This document shows positions 34,543 to 43,022 of a DNA stretch of 64,000 nt, piece by piece (the first letter of the stretch is position 1; the number at the start of each line of letters is the position of its first letter). The DNA is from Streptomyces aurantiogriseus (GTDB taxonomy: Bacteria > Actinomycetota > Actinomycetes > Streptomycetales > Streptomycetaceae), in assembly GCF_014649375.1 (NCBI RefSeq), contig NZ_BMSX01000009.1, positions 1 through 64,000 of the forward strand, read 5' to 3'. The notes under the pieces are model-generated. The model was not told the DNA's origin. It saw only the letters and a program-made list of their open reading frames with translations, and did not search any database. The position numbers and the translations under genes are program-made.

Positions 34543-35178
34543 TCAGGCGGCGCCGGCCGCGCGGGGAGCGCAGCCCAGCACATGCTCCTTGACGAGGCGG
34601 CCGATGTCCGGATCCCGCCGCTTGAACGCCTCGACCAGCGCCTGGTGCTCCTCCGCGTACGACTGCTGCACCGTCCCCAGCCAGCGGATCGACAGGGCCG
34701 TGAACACCTCGATGCCCAGGCCCTCCCAGGTGTGCAGCAGGACGGAGTTGCCGGCCGCGCGGACCAGCTCGCGGTGGAAGCCCACCGTGTGCCGCACCTG
34801 GCCCGTGCCGTCCGCCTTGCGGTCCGCCTCGTACAGGGCGGTCACGTGCGGCTCCAGCGCCGAGCAGTCCTCCGCCAGCTTCTGCGCCGCCAGCTCCGCG
34901 GCGATCGCTTCCAGACCGGCCCGGACCGGGTAGCTCTCCTCCAGGTCGGCCGCGGTCAGGTTCCGCACCCGTACGCCCTTGTTCGGCGCGGACTCGATCA
35001 GCCGCAGCGACTCCAGCTCGCGCAGCGCCTCCCGGACCGGGGTCTGGCTGACCTCCAGCTCGGTGGCGATCCGCCGCTCCACGATCCGCTCACCCGGCTT
35101 CCAGCGCCCGCTGACGATCCCCTCCACGATGTGCTCGCGGATCTGCTCGCGCAGCGAGTGGACGACGGGCGCGGTCAT
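34543..35178 (-). CDS. GntR family (FadR subfamily) transcriptional regulator
   Basis: A 211-residue regulator with an N-terminal winged helix (GERIVERRIATELEVSQTPVREALRELE) and a helical FCD ligand-binding domain with metal-binding-type histidines (HTVGFHRELV and HQALVEA). FCD regulators commonly respond to carboxylates. It lies directly upstream of the P-type ATPase on the same strand and 205 bp downstream of the E2 gene, separated by a terminator. The ATG at 35178 follows AAGGAG. Control of the neighbouring 2-oxo-acid dehydrogenase genes is plausible but not shown. Confidence 0.9.
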   Translation of the reverse strand: MTAPVVHSLREQIREHIVEGIVSGRWKPGERIVERRIATELEVSQTPVREALRELESLRLIESAPNKGVRVRNLTAADLEESYPVRAGLEAIAAELAAQKLAEDCSALEPHVTALYEADRKADGTGQVRHTVGFHRELVRAAGNSVLLHTWEGLGIEVFTALSIRWLGTVQQSYAEEHQALVEAFKRRDPDIGRLVKEHVLGCAPRAAGAA

Positions 35179-35322
35179 GAGGGCTCCTTAGGGAGGGGCC
35201 GCCCATCGGCCCCTAGGGCGTTCGACGTTTAGACAATAAGGCCGACGGCACCTCCCGCAGAGGCGCGCGGGGGCGCTTTCCCGCAGGTGAGACGAGACTT
35301 ACACGACCCCGAAACGTACGAA

Positions 35323-35359
35323 GCCCCCGCCCGGAGGCCCGAGGGCTCCGAACGGGGGC
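35323..35359 (-). terminator. terminator after the E2 gene
   Basis: A compound GC hairpin: outer arms 35323-35329 and 35353-35359, with an inner GGAG/CTCC stem. It sits 25 bp past the stop codon of the E2 gene and upstream of the GntR gene. Confidence 0.65.
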
Positions 35360-35383
35360 ACCGTACGGTACGTACCGAGAGAC

Positions 35384-37216
35384 TTACAGACCGAGCTCGA
35401 CCTCGAACTCGCCCGCCTCCAGGATCGCCTTGACCGCGGTCAGGTAACGGGCCGCGTCGGCGCCGTCCACCAGACGGTGGTCGTAGGACAGGGTCAGGTA
35501 CGTCATGTCGCGGACGCCGATGACCGTGCCCTCCTCCGTCTCGATGACGGCCGGACGCTTGACCGTGGCACCGATGCCGAGGATCGCGACCTGGCCCGGC
35601 GGCACGATGATCGTGTCGAAGAGCGCGCCGCGCGAACCGGTGTTGGAGATGGTGAAGGTCGCGCCGGACAGCTCGTCCGGGGTGATCTTGTTGGCGCGGA
35701 CCTTGCCCGCCAGGTCGGCCGTGGCCTTGGCGATACCGGCGATGTTCAGGTCGCCGGCGCCCTTGATGACCGGGGTCATCAGGCCCTTCTCCGAGTCCAC
35801 CGCGATACCGATGTTCTCGGAGTCGAAGTAGGTGATCGTGCCCTCGGCCTCGTTGATCTTGGCGTTGATGACCGGGTGGGCCTTCAGCGCCTGGGCCGCG
35901 GCCTTGACGAAGAACGGCATCGGGGAGAGCTTGACGCCCTCGCGGGCCGCGAACGAGTCCTTGGCCTGGGCGCGCAGACGCATCAGGCGGGTCACGTCGA
36001 CCTCGACGACCGAGGACAGCTGGGCCTGCTCGTGCAGCGCCTTGACCATGTTGTCGCCGATGACCTTGCGGATGCGCGGCATCTTGACGGTCTGGCCACG
36101 GAGGGGGGAGACCTCCAGCGCCGGGGCCTTCTTCGCGGCGGCCGGAGCTGCGGCGGCCGGAGCCGGAGCGGCGGCGGCGGCCTTCGCGGCCTCGGCGGCG
36201 GCGACGACGTCCTGCTTGCGGATACGGCCGCCGACGCCGGTGCCCTTGACGGTGGCCAGGTCGACGCCGTTCTCGGCGGCGAGCTTGCGCACCAGCGGGG
36301 TGACGTAGGCGCCCTCGTCGGTGGGCTGCGCGGCGGCGGGCGCCGGAGCGGCCGGAGCCGGGGCGACCGGGGCCGGAGCGGCCGGGGCGGGAGCCGGAGC
36401 CGCGGGCTGGGCCGGGGCCGGAGCGGCGGCGGCCGGGGCGGCCGGAGCGGCCGGGGCCGGAGCCGGGGCGGCGGGCGCGGCCGGGGCGGCCGGAGCGGGC
36501 GCCGGGGCAGCCGGGGCCGGGGCAGCCGGGGCCGGGGCAGCGGCGGCGGGCGCCGGAGCGGCGGGGGCCGGGGCAGCGGCCGGAGCCGCACCCGGTGCGC
36601 CGATGACGGCCAGCTTGGCGCCGACCTCGGCGGTCTCGTCCTCGCCGACCGTGATCTCGAGCAGCACACCGGAGGTGGGCGCCGGGATCTCGGTGTCGAC
36701 CTTGTCCGTGGAGACCTCGAGCAGCGGCTCGTCGGCCTCGACGGTGTCGCCGACCGACTTCAGCCAGCGGGTGACGGTGCCCTCGGTGACGGACTCGCCG
36801 AGCGCGGGCAGGACGACGTCCGTGCCCTCGGCGGAGCCGCCGCCGGCGGCGGCCTCGGCGGTCGGGGCCGGAGCGGGGGCGGCCTGCTCGGTGGACGGCT
36901 GCGCGGCCGGGGCCGGCTCGGGAGCCGGCGGGGCGACCTGCTCGGCGGCCGGAGCCGGAGCGGCGGCCGGGGCACCGGTGCCGTCGTCGATGACGGCCAG
37001 CTCGGCGCCGACCTCAACGGTCTCGTCCTCGGCGACCTTGATGGACGCCAGGACACCGGCGGCAGGGGAGGGGATCTCGGTGTCGACCTTGTCGGTCGAC
37101 ACCTCCAGCAGCGGCTCGTCGGCCTCGACGCGCTCGCCCTCGGCCTTCAGCCAGCGGGTGACAGTGCCCTCGGTGACGCTCTCGCCGAGCGCCGGAAGGG
37201 TTACGGAAACCGCCAT
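35384..37216 (-). CDS. sucB: dihydrolipoamide acyltransferase, E2 of 2-oxo-acid dehydrogenase
   Basis: A 610-residue E2 protein with two N-terminal lipoyl domains (lipoylated Lys43 and Lys172, both in TDKVDTEI), Ala/Pro-rich flexible linkers (the second around 210-300), a peripheral subunit-binding domain (about 305-340, TPLVRKLAAENGVDL) and a C-terminal CAT-like catalytic domain ending in DHRLVDG with His580 and Asp584. It is usually annotated SucB, but with AceE and LpdA nearby it may serve as AceF of pyruvate dehydrogenase, as the single E2 does in corynebacteria. AAGGAG lies 11 bases before the ATG. The near-perfect Ala-Pro linker makes long spurious frames on the opposite strand. Confidence 0.95.
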   Translation of the reverse strand: MAVSVTLPALGESVTEGTVTRWLKAEGERVEADEPLLEVSTDKVDTEIPSPAAGVLASIKVAEDETVEVGAELAVIDDGTGAPAAAPAPAAEQVAPPAPEPAPAAQPSTEQAAPAPAPTAEAAAGGGSAEGTDVVLPALGESVTEGTVTRWLKSVGDTVEADEPLLEVSTDKVDTEIPAPTSGVLLEITVGEDETAEVGAKLAVIGAPGAAPAAAPAPAAPAPAAAAPAPAAPAPAAPAPAPAAPAAPAAPAPAPAAPAAPAAAAPAPAQPAAPAPAPAAPAPVAPAPAAPAPAAAQPTDEGAYVTPLVRKLAAENGVDLATVKGTGVGGRIRKQDVVAAAEAAKAAAAAPAPAAAAPAAAKKAPALEVSPLRGQTVKMPRIRKVIGDNMVKALHEQAQLSSVVEVDVTRLMRLRAQAKDSFAAREGVKLSPMPFFVKAAAQALKAHPVINAKINEAEGTITYFDSENIGIAVDSEKGLMTPVIKGAGDLNIAGIAKATADLAGKVRANKITPDELSGATFTISNTGSRGALFDTIIVPPGQVAILGIGATVKRPAVIETEEGTVIGVRDMTYLTLSYDHRLVDGADAARYLTAVKAILEAGEFEVELGL

Positions 37217-37286
37217 GGTTTCGGTTGCTCCTTACGAATTGCGGAAGTCTGTGTCGTCGCTTCGACGTGTTTCGACCGAGGGTCAG

Positions 37287-38675
37287 TCAGTCGTGCGAGT
37301 GGAGCGGCTTGCCCGCGAGGGCCAGGTGGGCCTCCCCGAGCGCCTCGTTCTGCGTCGGGTGGGCGTGGATGAGCTGGGCGACCTCGGCCGGCAGCGCCTC
37401 CCAGTTGTAGATCAGCTGCGCCTCGCCGACCTGCTCGCCCATGCGGTCGCCGACCATGTGGACGCCGACCACGGCACCGTCCTTGACCTGGACGAGCTTG
37501 ATCTCGCCGGAGGTGTTCAGGATCTTGCTCTTGCCGTTGCCCGCCAGGTTGTACTTCAGAGCGACGACCTTGTCCGCGCCGTAGATCTCCTTGGCCTTGG
37601 CCTCGGTGATGCCCACGGAGGCGACCTCGGGGTGGCAGTACGTCACCCGCGGGACACCGTCGTAGTCGATCGGGACGGTCTTCAGCCCGGCCAGACGCTC
37701 CGCCACCAGGATGCCCTCGGCGAAGCCGACGTGCGCGAGCTGCAGGGTCGGGACGAGGTCACCGACGGCCGAGATGGTCGGCACGTTGGTGCGCATGTAC
37801 TCGTCGACCAGGACGTAGCCGCGGTCCATGGCGACGCCCTGCTCCTCGTAGCCCAGACCCTGCGAGACCGGGCCGCGGCCGACGGCGACGAGCAGGATCT
37901 CGGCCTCGAACTCCTTGCCGTCGGCGAGGGTGACCTTGACGCCGTCGGCGGTGTACTCGGCCTTGGAGAAGAAGGTGCCGAGGTTGAACTTGATGCCGCG
38001 CTTGCGGAAGGCGCGCTCAAGAAGCTTCGAGCTGTTCTCGTCCTCGACGGGGACGAGGTGCTTCAGACCCTCGATGACCGTGACGTCCGAGCCGAAGGAC
38101 TTCCACGCGGAGGCGAACTCGACGCCGATGACACCGCCGCCGAGGATGATCGCGGACTTCGGCACGCGGTCCAGGACGAGGGCGTGGTCGGAGGAGATGA
38201 TCCGGTTGCCGTCGATCTCCAGGCCCGGCAGCGACTTCGGCACGGAGCCGGTCGCCAGCAGGACGTGGCGCCCCTGGACGCGCTGCCCGTTCACGTCGAC
38301 GGAGGTCGGGGAGGACAGTCGGCCCTCACCCGCGATGTACGTCACCTTGCGGGAGGCGACGAGACCCTGGAGACCCTTGTACAGGCCGGAGATCACGCCG
38401 TCCTTGTACTTGTGGACCCCGGCGATGTCGATGCCCTCGAAGGTGGCCCTGACGCCGAACTGCTCGCTCTCACGGGCCTGGTCGGCGATCTCGCCCGCGT
38501 GCAGCAGGGCCTTGGTGGGGATGCATCCCCGGTGCAGGCAGGTGCCGCCGACCTTGTCCTTCTCGATCAGGGCGACGTCGAGGCCCAGCTGAGCCCCGCG
38601 CAGGGCCGCGGCGTAACCACCGCTGCCGCCGCCGAGGATCACTAGGTCGAAAACGGTGCTGGCGTCGTTCGCCAC
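37287..38675 (-). CDS. lpdA: dihydrolipoamide dehydrogenase (E3)
   Basis: A 462-residue flavoprotein that re-oxidises dihydrolipoyl groups of E2 with NAD. The FAD motif (ILGGGSGGYAAA), redox-active disulfide Cys46/Cys51 in GGTCLHRGCIPTK, the NAD motif ILGGGVIGVEFAS and the C-terminal HAHPTQNE active-site pair are all intact. The GTG at 38675 (MANDASTVFD) has GGAGG seven bases upstream. The gene precedes the E2 gene by 70 bp on the same strand; the pair is almost certainly an operon. Confidence 0.97.
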   Translation of the reverse strand: MANDASTVFDLVILGGGSGGYAAALRGAQLGLDVALIEKDKVGGTCLHRGCIPTKALLHAGEIADQARESEQFGVRATFEGIDIAGVHKYKDGVISGLYKGLQGLVASRKVTYIAGEGRLSSPTSVDVNGQRVQGRHVLLATGSVPKSLPGLEIDGNRIISSDHALVLDRVPKSAIILGGGVIGVEFASAWKSFGSDVTVIEGLKHLVPVEDENSSKLLERAFRKRGIKFNLGTFFSKAEYTADGVKVTLADGKEFEAEILLVAVGRGPVSQGLGYEEQGVAMDRGYVLVDEYMRTNVPTISAVGDLVPTLQLAHVGFAEGILVAERLAGLKTVPIDYDGVPRVTYCHPEVASVGITEAKAKEIYGADKVVALKYNLAGNGKSKILNTSGEIKLVQVKDGAVVGVHMVGDRMGEQVGEAQLIYNWEALPAEVAQLIHAHPTQNEALGEAHLALAGKPLHSHD

Positions 38676-38965
38676 GTCACGTCCTCCATGCATGTGCGCC
38701 ACGCCGGTCAGCGGTGACCGGTCGGCGGCTGGTGTCCGGCCGCTCTTTCTTCGGCCCTGTGGTGGGGGCCCTGTCCTGCCGAGCCCCATCTTTGCACTTG
38801 TGGGAGGGCGACGAGACGCGGGGCTACTGTGTGAGACGCCCCACTCGGCCGGCCTGGGGGCGCGGGGAACTGCGCGACCAGCCACCCACGGTCCGCACCC
38901 GCCACCAGACGGAACGGCCCGAGTGATCAGGCGCACAGTCGCCCCGCGCGACCGAGAAGCGGGCG

Positions 38966-40492
38966 TCAGCCCAGGTCACCCGCGGCGGTCAGCTCAGCCA
39001 GCCGCACCAGCGTCCGCACCGCCGTACCGGTCCCGCCCTTCGGCGTGTACCCGAAGGGACCCCCCTCGTTGAAGGCCGGCCCGGCGATGTCCAGGTGCGC
39101 CCAGGTGATCCCCTCGCCCACGAACTCCTTCAGGAAGAGCCCGGCGACGAGCCCGCCGCCCATCCGCTCACCCATGTTCGCGATGTCGGCGACAGGAGAG
39201 TCCATGCCCTTGCGCAGGTGCTCCGGCAGCGGCATCGGCCAGGCAGGCTCACCCACCTCCTCGGCGGCCTCGAACACCGTGGAGCGGAACGCGTCGTCGT
39301 TGGCCATGACCCCGAACGTCCGGTTGCCCAGCGCCAGCATCATCGCGCCGGTCAGCGTCGCGACGTCCACGATGGCGTCCGGCTTCTCCTCGGACGCGGC
39401 CCACAGCGCGTCGGCGAGGACCAGCCGCCCCTCGGCGTCGGTGTTGAGGACCTCCACCGTCTTGCCGCTGTACATGCGCAGCACGTCACCCGGCCGGGTG
39501 GCGGAGCCGGACGGCATGTTCTCGGCGAGGGCCAGCCACCCGGTGACGTTGACCTCGAGTCCGAGCCGCGCGGCGGCGACGACGGCGGCGAAGACCGCCG
39601 CCGCACCGCTCATGTCGCACTTCATCGTCTCGTTGTGCCCGGCCGGCTTCAGCGAGATGCCGCCCGAGTCGTAGGTGATGCCCTTGCCGACGAAGGCGAG
39701 GTGCTTCTGTGCTTTGGAGGAGGTGTACGACAGCTTCACCAGGCGGGGGGCCGACGCCGAGCCGGAGCCGACGCCCAGGATGCCGCCGTAGCCGCCCTTG
39801 GCCAGGGCCTTCTCGTCGAGGACCTGGACCTTGATGCCGTGTTCCTTGGCCGCGGTCTGCGCGATGGCGGCGAAGGCCTCGGGGTTGAGGTCGTTCGGCG
39901 GCATGTTGACGAGGTCACGGGCGCGGTTGAGTTCCTCGGTGACGGCGGTGGCGCGGGCGAGCGCGGCCTTGTGGGCGGCGTCGCGCGGCTTGCCGCCGAG
40001 GAGGGCGGCCTCGGCGAGCGGCGCCTTGCCGTTCTTCGCCTTGGCGTCCTTGCCGTTGGCCTTGTAGGTGTCGAAGGAGTAGGCGCCGAGCACCACGCCC
40101 TCGGCGACCGCGCCGACGTCGGCGGCGTCCGTCAGCGGCAGGGCGAAGGCGGCCTTCTTGGACCCGGCGAGGGTGCGGGCGGCCACACCGGCCGCCTTGC
40201 GCAGCGCCTCGGCGTCGTACGACGCGTCCTTCTCGGGCTCCCCGCCCAGCCCCACCGCCAGCACGAGCGGTGCCTTGAAGCCGGCCGGGGCGGGCAGCTT
40301 CGTCACCTCGCCCTCGGCGCCGGTGGCACCGAGGGTGTCCAGGACGCCGGCGAGCCGGCCGTCGTAGGCCTTGTCCACGGCCTCGGCGCCCGGAGCGGCG
40401 ACCGGGCCCTTCGCGCCCTTGGCGACACCGATCACGATCGCGTCGGCCCGGAGGCCCGGCGCCGCGGCGGTGCTGAGAGTGAGAGCAGTCAC
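38966..40492 (-). CDS. pepA: leucyl aminopeptidase (M17)
   Basis: A 508-residue cytosolic metallopeptidase that removes N-terminal residues from peptides. The M17 signature NTDAEGRLVLADAL and metal-ligand motifs (GKGITYDSGGISLKP; KCDMSGAAAV) are intact. The length is standard. The start is a GTG at 40492 (MTALTLSTAAAPGLR), with only a weak AGCGAG-like site. It lies upstream of lpdA on the same strand, separated by 290 bp that hold no other gene, so it is probably transcribed separately. Confidence 0.95.
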   Translation of the reverse strand: MTALTLSTAAAPGLRADAIVIGVAKGAKGPVAAPGAEAVDKAYDGRLAGVLDTLGATGAEGEVTKLPAPAGFKAPLVLAVGLGGEPEKDASYDAEALRKAAGVAARTLAGSKKAAFALPLTDAADVGAVAEGVVLGAYSFDTYKANGKDAKAKNGKAPLAEAALLGGKPRDAAHKAALARATAVTEELNRARDLVNMPPNDLNPEAFAAIAQTAAKEHGIKVQVLDEKALAKGGYGGILGVGSGSASAPRLVKLSYTSSKAQKHLAFVGKGITYDSGGISLKPAGHNETMKCDMSGAAAVFAAVVAAARLGLEVNVTGWLALAENMPSGSATRPGDVLRMYSGKTVEVLNTDAEGRLVLADALWAASEEKPDAIVDVATLTGAMMLALGNRTFGVMANDDAFRSTVFEAAEEVGEPAWPMPLPEHLRKGMDSPVADIANMGERMGGGLVAGLFLKEFVGEGITWAHLDIAGPAFNEGGPFGYTPKGGTGTAVRTLVRLAELTAAGDLG

Positions 40493-40754
40493 GGTGGTGA
40501 AATCTCGCTTCCGATGTGAAGTTGCTGTGGCCGATGTGCGTGGCTCGACCGGGCCCGACAGCCGACCCTAGATCCGGGCTGGGGGCGCGGTCGCATCCGG
40601 GGTCGGCCCCACCGGCGCGGCGAACCGGCACGGCGAACCCCGGAACGAGCGTACGCGTGCGTGTGCGGGCGCTCATGCACGCGAGTGTTCACCTGTCGGC
40701 AGCGTCGTCGCCACTCCTCGATCCTCGCACGCCAGGAGCTGGGTCATACCGCCC

Positions 40755-41558
40755 CTAAACGCCCAGGCACAGCACCACCAGCGCTGACGTCGCCGCCGTT
40801 TCCGCGAGGCCGCCGAAGACGTCGCCGGTGATCCCGCCGAGGCGGCGCGTGCAGTGGCGCAGGAGGAGTTCGGCGGCGGCGAGGGCGAGGAGGACGGCGG
40901 CGGCCGTACGGACGGCGTCGGACGGGCCGAGGAGGGCGCCCCAGGCCGCTGCGGCGGCGGTCACGGCGGCCGTCACCGCCAGCGCCCACCGCACCGGGAC
41001 CACCCCGGCGACCGCCGCCCCGAGCCCGTCCGGGCGGGCGGCCGGCACCCCGGTGCGGGCGGCCAGGGTGAGCGCCAGCCGGGCCGCGACCGCCGCGGCG
41101 ACGACCGCGCACGCGCCCCGCGCCCAGGAGATGTCGTACAGCTGGGCGAGCGCGGCCACTTGGGCGAGCAGGACGAAGACCAGCGTGAGCACGCCGAACG
41201 GTCCGATGTCCGACTGCTTCATGATCCGCAGCGCATCCTCGGCGGGCTTGCCGCTGCCCAGCCCGTCTGCGGTGTCGGCCAGCCCGTCGAGGTGCAGCCC
41301 CCGGGTGAGTACGGCGGGTACGGCGGCGGAGGCGACGGCGGCGAGCAGCGGCCCCGCGCCCAGGAACAGCGCCAGCAGCCCGAGCCCCGCCGCGCAGCCG
41401 CCGACGACCAGCCCGACCGCCGGGGCGCCGAGCATGCCCCCGCGCGCGGCCTCCCGGTCCCAGCGGGTCACCCGGACCGGGAGCACGGTGAGGGTGCCGA
41501 AGGCGAAGCGCAGCCCGTCGAGAGGGGAGGGCGGGGGAGAGTTCGGCGTCGTGGACAC
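40755..41558 (-). CDS. cobS: adenosylcobinamide-GDP ribazoletransferase (cobalamin synthase)
   Basis: A 267-residue multi-spanning membrane enzyme that joins alpha-ribazole to adenosylcobinamide-GDP, the last major step of cobalamin assembly. The hallmark RGLHLDGLADTADGLGSGKP, with its acidic residues, lies about residues 85-105, followed by several hydrophobic helices and a C-terminal GGITGDVFGGLAE motif. The GTG start at 41558 (MSTTPNSPPPS) is divergent from the His-rich membrane protein. cobT and cobU are nearby (44858 and 47591), forming a dispersed nucleotide-loop set. Confidence 0.94.
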   Translation of the reverse strand: MSTTPNSPPPSPLDGLRFAFGTLTVLPVRVTRWDREAARGGMLGAPAVGLVVGGCAAGLGLLALFLGAGPLLAAVASAAVPAVLTRGLHLDGLADTADGLGSGKPAEDALRIMKQSDIGPFGVLTLVFVLLAQVAALAQLYDISWARGACAVVAAAVAARLALTLAARTGVPAARPDGLGAAVAGVVPVRWALAVTAAVTAAAAAWGALLGPSDAVRTAAAVLLALAAAELLLRHCTRRLGGITGDVFGGLAETAATSALVVLCLGV

Positions 41559-41619
41559 CGGCGCAGGTTACCCGCCGGTCGGACGGGCGCCCCCGGGAGG
41601 CGGAGACGAAAATGCGCAT

Positions 41620-42384
41620 ATGGGAGATTGGTGGCAGCGGAACATCGTCGAGCCGGGCAAGCTCCCGCTGCTGCTCGCCCTCACGGCCTTCGTCCTGACC
41701 TTCGTGATCACCCGCGGCATCACCCGGCTGATCCGGGCCGGGAAGGGGCCGTTCGGCAACGTCAGTTCGGGCGGGCTGCACATCCACCATGTCGTCCCCG
41801 GCGTCGTACTCACCGTCATCGGCGGCTTCGGCGCGGTGGCGAGTGCCCGGCACGGCTTCGGCTCGGCCGCCTTCGCGATCGTCTTCGGCATCGGGGCGGG
41901 GCTGGTCCTGGACGAGTTCGCGCTCGTCCTGCACCTCGACGACGTGTACTGGACGGAGGCGGGCCGCAAGAGCGTGGAGGTCGTCGTCCTGACGGCTGCC
42001 CTGGTCGGGCTGATGCTGGTGGGCTTCTCGCCGTTCGGCGTCAACGACCTGAGCGAGGACGAGCTCGAGGACCGGGGGACCGTCATCTCCACCGTGGCGG
42101 TCAACTTCCTGTTCGCGCTGGCGGTCCTGAGCAAGGGCAAGGCCCGGATGGCGATCTTCAGCGTGATCGTCCCGTTCGTCGGCCTGATCGGCTTGGTCCG
42201 CCTGGCCCGCCCCGGCTCCTGGTGGGCCCGCCGCTTCTACCGCCGGCGGCCCCGAGCCCGCGCGAAGGCCGTACTGAGGGCCTACCGGCACGATCGACGC
42301 TGGGCCGGGCCCGGGCGGGCACTGGGAAACTGGCTGGGAGGCAAGCCGGACGCCGAACTCACCCGTGCCGCCGACCACCGCTGA
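41620..42384 (+). CDS. integral membrane protein with intramembrane His/Asp cluster
   Basis: A 254-residue protein with about six hydrophobic segments and a basic Arg-rich C-terminal tail. Polar residues are clustered in or beside the membrane helices: His54, His56 and His57 in LHIHHVVPG, Asp98-Glu99 and His105, Asp107, Asp108 in DEFALVLHLDDVYW. Such a pattern suggests a metal site. The ATG at 41620 (MGDWWQRNIVEPGK) is taken from the conserved start of the protein; the ribosome-binding site is distant (GGAG 14 bases upstream). Its last 103 bp overlap the 3' end of the opposite-strand rhomboid-like gene. The family is unrecognised. Confidence 0.8.
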   Translation: MGDWWQRNIVEPGKLPLLLALTAFVLTFVITRGITRLIRAGKGPFGNVSSGGLHIHHVVPGVVLTVIGGFGAVASARHGFGSAAFAIVFGIGAGLVLDEFALVLHLDDVYWTEAGRKSVEVVVLTAALVGLMLVGFSPFGVNDLSEDELEDRGTVISTVAVNFLFALAVLSKGKARMAIFSVIVPFVGLIGLVRLARPGSWWARRFYRRRPRARAKAVLRAYRHDRRWAGPGRALGNWLGGKPDAELTRAADHR

Positions 42385-43022
42385 CGCGCCTCCGCCACCC
42401 CGCACAGCACCACCACCCCCGCGATCGCCGCCAGGTGCTCCTTGCCCGCCAGGTTCTCCTTCACCAGGACCTCGATCACCATCGCCAGGATCACCGCCCC
42501 GGCGGTGGCGTACGCACGATGGCGCCACCCGAGGAACACGGCGAGGCCGACCACCGCCGCCGACGGGCCGGTGTCCACGACCTGCGCGTCCTCGGCGGGC
42601 AGGCCCAGGAGGCCGCCGGGACCCAGGGCGACGCCCACGCGCGCGTACAGCGTGCCGGCGAGGGTGGCGGCGTACGCGACGGCGAGGGTCCGCCCGCGGC
42701 CCAGGCAGATCTCCGCGATGCCGAACACGACCAGGATCTGCGCGAGGGCGCCCCACACGGGCAGGTCGAGGGCCGGCACGTACAGCGACAGGGGAGTGCG
42801 CAGGAGGGCGAGCCACCACGGATCGTCGGCCCGTACCGCCCCCATGTTCTGGACCAGCTGGTAACCCCAGGACTGGTTCTGCACGACCTGTATGGCCGCC
42901 GTCAGGCACACCGCCCCGAGCGTCAGCGGGACCGCCCGCCACCGCCGCCTCACCAGCGGCTCGCGTACGGCGGCGTACAGCGGCCCCCATTCGGTCCGGG
43001 CCCAGCGGGCGATCCTGTTCAT
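42282..43022 (-). CDS. rhomboid-like membrane protein
   Basis: A 246-residue protein with about six hydrophobic segments. A GPSAAVVG motif (Ser154) and a later EHLAAIAG motif (His196) occupy the positions of the rhomboid protease Ser-His dyad (normally GxSG...H), so a rhomboid fold is likely and protease activity possible. The start ATG at 43022 overlaps the stop of the MprF-like gene as ATGA, showing tight translational coupling. The last ~34 residues are hydrophilic and overlap an opposite-strand gene. It probably acts together with the MprF-like partner in the membrane. Confidence 0.78.
   Translation of the reverse strand: MNRIARWARTEWGPLYAAVREPLVRRRWRAVPLTLGAVCLTAAIQVVQNQSWGYQLVQNMGAVRADDPWWLALLRTPLSLYVPALDLPVWGALAQILVVFGIAEICLGRGRTLAVAYAATLAGTLYARVGVALGPGGLLGLPAEDAQVVDTGPSAAVVGLAVFLGWRHRAYATAGAVILAMVIEVLVKENLAGKEHLAAIAGVVVLCGVAEARQRWSAARVSSASGLPPSQFPSARPGPAQRRSCR

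Noticed and set aside
36321..38645. 774-residue Ala/Gly-rich frame on the plus strand
   Set aside because: It is the mirror of the Ala-Pro linkers of the E2 gene and of lpdA on the minus strand, has no ribosome-binding site, and covers two well-supported genes.
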